A program made the position numbers and the translations under genes. DNA of 64,000 bases from Anthoceros angustus (Eukaryota; Streptophyta; Anthocerotopsida; Anthocerotales; Anthocerotaceae): assembly GCA_010909165.1 (NCBI GenBank), contig MU008175.1:186001-250000 (forward strand). The letters run 5' to 3'. The notes under the pieces were generated by a model. The model ran no database searches. It saw only the letters and a program-made list of their open reading frames with translations, and was not told where the DNA came from. Position 1 is the stretch's first letter. Each line of letters begins with the position of its first letter. This document shows, in pieces, positions 57,782 through 64,000 of this stretch.

Positions 57782-58247
57782 GGTGATGCCTTGACCTACC
57801 GCCTCTTGAATTCGCCTTCACATCCTTTGTCGTTTTGACCCGTTTCTTTTCCCAGGATATCCCTCCTGCCTTTCTACCCATATCCGACAGCTCCGGATCC
57901 AAGGTTCTCAAAAAAATTCCTAACATGTCCCTCTTCAATCGTTTTCAACAAAAAAAAATCAGGTTCGTTCTTCCTCTGGCTCTTTTGGGCTGGTTGCCCA
58001 AACTTTTGCATTCCACATACTCCCCTCCTCACCTGTTTGCGTCCTCGCAAACAGCAGTACTCGGTGAAGGTACTTCTTCTAACCTTCCACCATTCACTTT
58101 AGTCGGATAATTCTCCATCCAATACTCGTAGTTAGCGGATCCATTTCATATCGCCACCACCTCATAGGTCCCATCCATCTCGCCTAAACTGGAAGTCCGA
58201 GGTTACTATCGTGAAGAACCAAATCGTCCACGATAACCTCACCTTCC
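57782..58247. other. Tail of the Gypsy element, unassigned
   Basis: This 466-base segment lies between the Copia LTR and the last recognisable Gypsy integrase block. A minus-strand GEVIVDDLVL-like frame near 58.2 kb continues the integrase tail briefly. No 3' LTR or polypurine tract of the Gypsy element could be found. Confidence 0.4.
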
Positions 58248-58502
58248 TCATCTTTCCATCATGCGGTCTTTTCTGAGTTCCTGAATCCGCTGGGTCTCCT
58301 CTAAGGCATCTTCTCTACGCTCCTCCTGTTCTACGAAAGACTCTAACCTAGCTACTTGACTATCTTCTACTGTCATACGTTCATCCTCTATGATCCTATA
58401 GGTAGGTACCTCGAATTCCACAGGCATAACAGGAGACATGCCATACGTCAGATAATAAGGGTCTTCTTGGTGGTTACCTTCTCCGCGGTCCTGTAAGCCC
58501 AC
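58248..58502 (-). pseudogene. Gypsy integrase C-terminal part
   Basis: The 84-codon ORF contains PYYLTYGMSPVMPVEFEVPT, the conserved (S/T)P..L.YG..P..P.E.E.P block after the catalytic core, followed by charged residues typical of the C-terminal domain. It is separated from the core by about 150 bases of broken frame. Confidence 0.9.
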
Positions 58503-58656
58503 AGTGCTGAATGCAACTTAGCATCCCAATCATACATGTGTGTTACAGTTACCTTAGTGAGGATTGTGCATAACAACCCGTTCGTCTTCTCCGTCAATCC
58601 GTTGGCCTTAGGGTTGTAGGGGGTCGTCTTTCGATGTCGGATGTTGAAGTAGGCGG

Positions 58657-59090
58657 TTAGGGACTCAACGACAGAGTTGAGGAAATGGGTCCCCTGACCA
58701 ACTTAAGGACACCGTACCTCGTTATGATGTTCTCAAATAAAACTTTGCCCTTTGCGGTCGTCGTCCTTCCTCGTCGCTTCTTCCACCATCTTGTACAATA
58801 TCCGTACAAAATGTCTTGCTTCCTTGTCCATTGGGTGGGTGGCTTGATCGGCCGAAATCGATTCCCCACTTCTCGAATGGTGCTAGTGGCGGTATGGGTG
58901 AGGGCCATATGGACAAGCGGCTCTCGACACGCATCACACCTCGAATAAATTCCCACATCCTTTTTGCATCGTAGCCCACAGCGCATTTAAGATCTTCTTC
59001 ACGGTCACATGCGAATAGTGACCCTTCTTCATGTAGTGCCTCGTGACAAGCGCACCTCTTGACCTCGAGACAGCATCTTTCGTGGGCCAA
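58657..59090 (-). pseudogene. Gypsy integrase HHCC zinc finger and core start
   Basis: Reading left from 59090, minus-strand frames give RHYMKKGHYSH and, about 30 residues later, CDACRE, the H-H-C-C zinc finger of Gypsy integrases. Then PLAPFEKWGIDF (first catalytic Asp in the W.(M/I)D(F/L) block) and KPPTQWTRKQDIL follow. Two overlapping ORFs (58657-58986 and 58722-59090) share these blocks in different frames, showing at least one indel in the middle. Confidence 0.85.
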
Positions 59091-59583
59091 GCTTGTATAG
59101 GACTCTTCCCTTAGAACTATAGTGCGGCCTTATGGATAAAAGCGCGCACAGAGGCTGTGCATATACAGAACTTACGGACCTCACGTTCGGTAATATCTTG
59201 GGCATGGTCGACCCTCACGTTCAAGTCTCTTCCTTCCATTCATACCACGAGGTCTCCCGGTCGCCTATTATCCGGATAGGGTCGTCTCATTTGCCAATCC
59301 ACTTTCTCCTGCTTTCGACCGGGCAGCCTCCGTCTTCTGTTCGCCAGGAGTCTTTCTGTAAACTCTTCCTCCTCCTATCAGCTGATCGACCTCGTGGGTC
59401 GGGCCAGAGTTCCTCTGCCGACCTCTTTGCCCCGTTGTACCCTTTGTAAAGCAATTCCCATCATCGACCCATGGTCGGTCGACGGTTCTCCTTGTAGCTC
59501 AACTGCGAGCACTTCTTGGGGTGTGGGCTTCCCACAATCCCTCTTCTCGCATGTCATCTCGGGGCCATCCTCGCTCCTAGGCC
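59091..59583 (-). other. Gypsy RNase H to integrase linker, broken
   Basis: Lies in element order between the RNase H/tether fragment and the integrase zinc finger. No conserved block is visible and all frames are interrupted. Confidence 0.5.
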
Positions 59584-59979
59584 CTAGCGCTCGCACTTCC
59601 TCAGCACACCCTGAGTGTGCGCCATCCCCGGCCCCCTTCCTTTTGCCTGCAACTCCTCTGCAAGTCCCTCATCATTCTTTGCCATCCTCATGGCCTCCGC
59701 TTGCAACCCTCCTGACTGCTCACCCTGGGGACGCGGCTTTGGCTCCCCTGTGTGCCCCTGCTGGCACTCCACCACCTCTCCTTGGGCTTCTAAATCGCCC
59801 GACTGCCGTTGCTCCTGCCCATCTCCCTCAACACTCGTTGTGGCGACCAGTTCTTCGTCAGGGAACCGGTCATCAGTGGCCTCAAGACGTTCTCCAGTTT
59901 TCAGACGAGAAATGAAGTCTGCATTCAGATGTTGCTTCCCTGGCCTGGTTTCCACATCGAAATCGAACTCTTGCAACAA
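59584..59979 (-). pseudogene. Gypsy RNase H C-terminal end and tether
   Basis: The ORF starts MLQEFDFDVETRPGKQHLNA followed by DFISRL, the usual end of the Gypsy RNase H/connection region (W...L.EF.F.I.YRPG..N..AD.LSR). It is followed by a long Glu/Gln-rich low-complexity tail with no known function. Confidence 0.85.
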
Positions 59980-60310
59980 AAAATACCCACCTGGCTATCC
60001 TTCCTGATAAATCTGGCTTGTTCACAAGGTACTTCAACGCGAAATGATCTACATGAAATGTCACCTTGCAAGCCAGCAAATAATGTCTAAACTTCTTACA
60101 GGAGTAGATGATCCCAAGACCCTTTCGCTCCGTGGTCGAGTAGTTCCTTTTAGCATCCGTGAGCTGCCTCCCAGCATAGAAAATCGGGTGATCCCATTTC
60201 TTTTCGTCCTTCTGACTCAAAATGGTCCCAATGGCATAAGCGGACACATCCACATATACATGAAACGGCTTCTCCCAATCTGGGGGTTGTAACGTTGGAG
60301 CGCTCACCAA
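59882..60310 (-). pseudogene. Gypsy RNase H domain
   Basis: Conserved blocks are WEKPFHVYVDVSAYAIGTIL (catalytic Asp region; D(A/V)S), YAGRQLTDAKRNYSTTERKG (catalytic Glu of the TE(R/K)E block), FRHYLLACKVTFHVDHFALK and YLVNKPDLSGRIARW. The order and spacing are those of an intact domain; the expected TDH triad appears as VDH. The frame changes at the end into the neighbouring fragment. It degraded RNA in RNA:DNA hybrids during replication of the element. Confidence 0.92.
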
Positions 60311-60356
60311 GCTGTCCTTCAGCTGTTGGAAGGCCTCCTACCTCGCGGTTGTCCAT

Positions 60357-60599
60357 TCAAAGGGTACCTCCTTCTTGGTCAGCTGTGTTAGCAAGGCTGG
60401 CGAAGTCCTTGATAAACCTCCTGTAATACCCTACTAGTCCTACAAAAGCTCGCACCTTCCTCACCGTTTGTGGGGCATCCATCTCCACTATCACTACTAC
60501 TTTTTCCCTATCTACCTGCAATCCTCGTATTGAAACTCGATGTGCCAATAAAATGCCTTCTGTCATACCAAAATAACATTTCCCCGGATGAAGTTTCAT
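60357..60599 (-). pseudogene. Gypsy RT thumb/connection fragment
   Basis: MKLHPGKCYFGMTEGILLAH and VSIRGLQVDREKV, then FVGLVGYYRRFIKDFASLA, correspond to the stretch just after the RT catalytic core (KL.P.KC.F....I.(L/F)G(H/Y).VS..G, then (F/L)GL..YYRRFI..FA). A frameshift separates it from the core. Confidence 0.92.
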
Positions 60600-60607
60600 G
60601 TTCGACT

Positions 60608-61243
60608 CTACACGCCAGGCCTTGCCTCAAATGGTCGATGTTTCCTTCTCCCAAACACGCAAAAATCATTCAGGAATACCTCCATGAACTTCCGTAAGAA
60701 ATCTCGGAATATCGCGTTCACCACCCGTTGAAAAGTGGCAGGCACATTACACAACCCAAAAGGGAGCTTCGAATAAGCGTAGGTACCCCAATCTGTTGTG
60801 AACGTCGTCTTGTCCTGGTCCTCCTTCCTCAGCGAAATTTGATTGTACCCAGAGTATCCGTCCAAGAAACTATACATCTCATGTCCGGCTACCGTGTCCA
60901 GCACACTGTCCATGAAGGGTAAGGGGTGGTGATCCTTCTTCGTCGCTTCGTTGAGCTTCATGAAGTCTTGGCACACCCGAACCTTTCCCTGTTGTTTCTT
61001 GGGCACGATCACAATAGGAGCGACCCACTCACTAGTGAGTACCAGGTAGATCACCCCTGCTTCCAAATACTGGTCGAGTTGATCCTTTACGACCATGGAA
61101 TATTTGGGGTTTAGTCTGTACTGCTTGATCCTCACCGGAGTGTTGCCCTCCTTCAGATCAATCCGATGTATACCTAGCTCCTCCGGAATTCCTGTCATGT
61201 CAGTAATCTTGAAAGCAAACACATCGACATACTCCCTAAGCAC
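60608..61243 (-). pseudogene. Gypsy reverse transcriptase core
   Basis: The 211-codon minus-strand ORF covers most of the RT palm and fingers: IKQYRLNPKYSMVVKDQLDQ, SEWVAPIVIVPKKQQGKVRV, CQDFMKLNEATKKDHHPLPF, HEMYSFLDGYSGYNQISL (first catalytic Asp kept), TTFTTDWGTYAYSKLPFGLC and NVPATFQRVV. The catalytic YLDD box appears as FLND in VFLNDFCVFG, so one metal-binding aspartate is replaced by Asn and the enzyme would be dead even in frame. The sequence resembles Gypsy RTs common in plants. Confidence 0.95.
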
Positions 61244-61531
61244 ACTACGGAACTCCTCTTTCTCTACCTCTCCTAGATACTTAGAAATCTTGACTACCTT
61301 GCTAGGCTCTAACTCTAAATCTTCTCTGACGCCGGGATCTACTATCGTCCCTCGGTGCTACCCTTCGGATCCCTCCTCGGGAAAATCACGATCATAGGCT
61401 ACCCCAAAGGCTACTCCCCTCTCTATGTGCCTCATCTTGACTCTTCTCATCTTCTACGTGCAAGCGACACCAAATCAACTTTTATTTTGACCTCATTGAA
61501 GGTCCCCATAGGCTCGGTCCTTTGCAGGAGC

Positions 61532-61819
61532 TTACCCCGTGCTACAGTGTACCCATCGGGTGAGACTCCCCTCATAGGTGCCTTGCTCCATGACACAAAG
61601 CGACCTCGCGGGTCCTACCCTACTCGACTTAAACGTGATGCCTTCGACAAAATCAAAGACACGTACCATACAAGGCACGCCTATCAAAACCTTGTAGCCT
61701 AAATCCGACACGGGCCTCATGACAATGTAGGTAAGGTGGAAGGTGAGACCTCCAATCACGGTTGGTACTTCAACACTCCCAATGGCTTCCTCCTTGTTTG
61801 GTGACCATCCATAAAACAC
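61532..61819 (-). pseudogene. Gypsy protease C-terminal part
   Basis: VPTVIGGLTFHLTYIVMRPV then SDLGYKVLIGVPCM matches the end of Gypsy aspartic proteases (V...G......F.V.......ILLG.P.L). The upstream NLMT block, where the catalytic DSG/DTG would precede, sits inside the duplicated segment; there it reads FRIGVNLMT, without a catalytic Asp-Ser-Gly. Confidence 0.75.
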
Positions 61820-62491
61820 TCGGGTGGGTGAAACTCGGTGAACCCAAGTTGATGATTTGTCTCCTCATCAAGTTGACTCCCGATCCGAATCAATGGCACA
61901 TTGGGCACCAAGCATCACAATTTCAACCTCAATTTGGTGCCCCAAATCAACAAGTTCGACCACATTTACCTCCACGCCTTCGTCCCCACCTCGAGATTCC
62001 CTGATCGCTTCCTTCACAATCTTCGGGATCTCGGACTCACCAAGTAATTATCGTGACCACAAATTCTCGGTCAAGCAATGCGTGGCCAGATCTTATCGAC
62101 AAGGTTTCCTCCCGTTTGCAGCCACGACAGAGTCGATTCCGACCTTATTGGTAAATTTCCCGAATCCATGGTCCCTCCTATCGGGTGGGACTCCATACCC
62201 GATCACGGCTCTCAGCTACCTTCTTCTTGAATCTTTGGGCGAGTCTGTTGCTCATCCTCCATCACGCCGCCGGGCGATCTCGGAGGAAACGCGGTTCGTT
62301 TCTCCCCTTCCTTTGGCTCTTCCTCGTTTCGCCCTACCGTGGTAGGCGCACCCGCCACCGTGAGTGCCGGACTGGTGGTAGTGCGCCTACCCGTCTCGGT
62401 AGGGTGGGCCCGTTCCTCCCGCTCTTCGCTGAGGCCAAGGTGACTCATCCCTCACCTTCCTCCTCTTCCTCTCCTCCTGGTCGCGCCGCTT
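61787..62491 (-). repeat. Gag-protease tandem duplication, copy 1
   Basis: Starts at TTCCTCCTTGTTTGGTGACC and repeats exactly 705 bases later. Landmarks shared with copy 2 are AAACACTCGG, TCAACCTCAATTTGGTGCCC, CCAAATCAACAAGTTC, ATTCTCGGTCAAGCAATGCG and CCCTCACCTTCCTCC. Small deletions (a few bases each) distinguish the copies. Confidence 0.92.
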
Positions 62492-63182
62492 TTCCTCCTT
62501 GTTTGGTGACCATCCCAAAACACTCGGGGGTGAAACTCGGTGAACCCAAGGCGATGTATCTCCTGTCATCAAGTTGACTCCGATCCGAAATGGCACATTG
62601 GGCACCAAGCATCCTGCAATTTCAACCTCAATTTGGTGCCCCAAATCAACAAGTTCAACCACATTTACCTCCACCACGCCTTCTCGTCCCCATCTCGAGA
62701 TTCCCGATCGCTTCCTTTACAATTTTGCGGGATCTCGGACTCACATAAAGCGTCTCACAAATTCTCGGTCAAGCAATGCGTCGTGGCCGGAGATCTTATC
62801 GACAAGGTTTCCTCCCGTTTGCAGCCACGACCGCGTCGATTCCGACCTTATTGGTAAACTTCGAATCCATGGTCCCTCTTCGGGTGGGACTCCATACCGG
62901 CGGATCAACAACACGGCTCCGCTACCTTCTTGAATCTTTGGGTGAGCATTGCTCATCCTCCGGCATCCGCCCGCCGCGGTGATCGGAGGAGAAGCGCGGT
63001 TCTCCCTTCCTTTGGCTCTTCCTCGTTCGCCCCTCTGGTAGTGGTACGCCTACCGTGCCGTCGACTCTGGTGGTAGTGCCTACCCTCTCGGTAGGGTGGG
63101 CCCGTTCCTCCCGCTCTTGGAGGCCAAGGTGAGTCATCCCTCACCTTCCTCCTCTTCCTCTCCTCCTGGTCGCGCCGCTTTT
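62492..63182 (-). repeat. Gag-protease tandem duplication, copy 2
   Basis: Second copy, about 691 bases, ending at CGCGCCGCTTTT like copy 1. On the minus strand the junction fuses GWSPNKEE (protease side) directly to KRRDQEERKRRKVRD (gag side), as expected for an unequal-exchange or slippage duplication in direct orientation. Confidence 0.92.
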
Positions 63183-63516
63183 CCGACCTTCGGCCTTTCT
63201 CCCGTCGCTCCGATCTGGTGGTCACCTTGGCCATCATCAGTCCTTCATCGCTCATCTCTCCCTCGTACCCTTCCTCCACAATTCCTGATGTCACACTGGA
63301 CTCGTCGAGGAACTCGTATTCCGCTTCCACCTTCAGCACGGGCGTCGTGGTCACGGTAATCGCGGTTTCTGGGTTGGTCCGTGTTTCCTCCGCCGCAGGC
63401 TCCGTGAACCTGACCCCTGGTCGCACTGGTGCCACTCGCGCCATGCCCGAACACCTGGGATCCCCAATTTTATGCCCCAATTCCTTGCATACCTGACAAA
63501 AGGGTACATAACCCAC
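62953..63516 (-). pseudogene. Gypsy gag, second zinc knuckle and charged linker
   Basis: The 187-codon ORF begins MGYVPFCQVCKELGHKIGDP followed by RC: a C-X2-C-X4-H-X5-C knuckle, one residue longer than the canonical spacing. It is followed by an acidic region (VEEGYEGEMSDEG) and a basic Arg/Lys/Glu stretch (GRRSEKRRDQEERKRRK) that runs into the duplicated segment. Confidence 0.8.
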
Positions 63517-63528
63517 TTGCTTTCGAGG

Positions 63529-63822
63529 TTATGGGCAATCGTTTGAGTAATGACCTGGTGCTCCGCAATTATAACAACATCCATGTGGAATTGTCATCGG
63601 CCTTTGTGATGAATCCGGCCTCCATGGCCCTGGCGATGTCGGTCGCGATCCATACCTTGCGGGAACTGGTGTAGCAGGTTGGTAAGTCGCCCTCATTGAT
63701 TGAGGTGGCCGACTTCCAGTGACCGCTTGCACCTGGTAAGCTTCATCCACATACCAATAGTCCCCAGGCTTGACGGTTTCCACATGATTCACAGCATGCC
63801 GTGGTGCACGAATACATTCCAC
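63529..63822 (-). pseudogene. Gypsy gag, first zinc knuckle
   Basis: The ORF ends with HGCCYNCGAPGHYSNDCP, an intact C-X2-C-X4-H-X4-C knuckle that would bind element RNA. A Pro/Ser/Arg-rich linker (PVPARYGSRPTSPGPW) precedes it. Together with the next ORF it makes a two-knuckle gag. Confidence 0.92.
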
Positions 63823-63911
63823 ATTGGTGTGTCGTTTGATGACAAATTGAGCAATACACCAAGCTGTCTGCTTGAAGGAGACCTTTGTGGAGCTTGGTTC
63901 TTCACCGCCTT

Positions 63912-64000
63912 GACCTCAATTTGGTGCCCCAAATCAACAAGTTCGACCACATTTACCTCCGAGCCTTCGTCCCCCACTTGAGATTCCCTGATCGCTTCCT
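63912..64000 (-). repeat. Partial third copy of the duplicated gag-protease block
   Basis: From GACCTCAATTTGGTGCCCCA to the window edge the sequence equals copy 1 at about 61924-62013, with AAATCAACAAGTTCGACCAC and GATTCCCTGATCGCTTCCT. It may continue beyond the window. Confidence 0.9.

Larger units (their letters stand above)
58248..64000 (-). mobile_element. Ty3/Gypsy LTR retrotransposon, decayed, truncated by the window edge
   Basis: The minus strand reads gag (two zinc knuckles), protease, RT, RNase H, then integrase from right to left. This order (integrase last) is diagnostic for Ty3/Gypsy. Every domain is recognisable but frameshifted. The gag-protease region carries a 705-bp tandem duplication. 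The 5' LTR is beyond the right edge and the 3' LTR was not found. Confidence 0.9.

Overview
The window looks like nuclear DNA of a land plant, almost certainly a repeat-rich intergenic region. Three things point there: an intronless nuclear-type tRNA-Asp gene, decayed plant-style Ty1/Copia and Ty3/Gypsy elements, and a CACTA (En/Spm) transposon carrying the TNP2-type transposase modules found in plant genomes. I cannot fix the lineage. A LINE-type reverse transcriptase with the motif TRQGDPLGG resembles ones I remember from non-seed plants and streptophyte algae, but that is memory, not a search. No intact host protein gene could be recognised.

Layout. 1-15.2 kb is mostly unannotatable DNA: a GGGGAC/GGGAAC microsatellite at the left edge, a 1.33-kb element with 28-bp terminal inverted repeats (1655-2986), a 33-bp tandem repeat (5.27-5.46 kb), a minisatellite cluster (7.9-8.58 kb) lying against a minus-strand tRNA-Asp(GTC) gene (8605-8676), a GC-richer stretch (8.7-11.7 kb), and one small ORF for an acidic two-helix membrane protein (13.08-13.45 kb). 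15.2-34.4 kb is a decayed retroelement-like sequence, read on the minus strand, split by a 14.8-kb CACTA transposon (16741-31516). The CACTA has 26-bp terminal inverted repeats, subterminal repeats, a broken TNP2 transposase gene on the minus strand (20.8-23.8 kb), an unrecognised 276-codon ORF, a satellite block, and a long stretch of possible cargo.

34.6-43.0 kb is a nearly perfect palindrome: two arms of about 4.14 kb around a 100-base loop. Every difference I found between the arms is a single-base change in homopolymer length. This suggests either a sequencing or assembly fold-back or an extremely young inverted duplication. Each arm holds a LINE-type reverse transcriptase remnant and a gag-like remnant. 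A third, much more diverged copy of the LINE part follows (43.0-44.7 kb), then an LTR-like segment inverted relative to one at 15.2-15.8 kb, then further minus-strand gag-like and unrecognised coding debris to 50.6 kb.

52.77-57.78 kb is a complete but broken Copia element on the minus strand. It has paired LTRs of about 250 bp, a PPT, a degenerate tRNA-Met-type PBS, and gag, integrase, RT and RNase H in canonical order. A block of roughly 600 bases of extreme G+C sits in its leader. 58.2 kb to the right edge is a decayed Ty3/Gypsy element, also minus strand: integrase, RNase H, RT, protease and two gag zinc knuckles. Its gag-protease junction carries a 705-bp tandem duplication. The elements nest in and abut one another; apart from the tRNA gene, nothing here looks functional with confidence.
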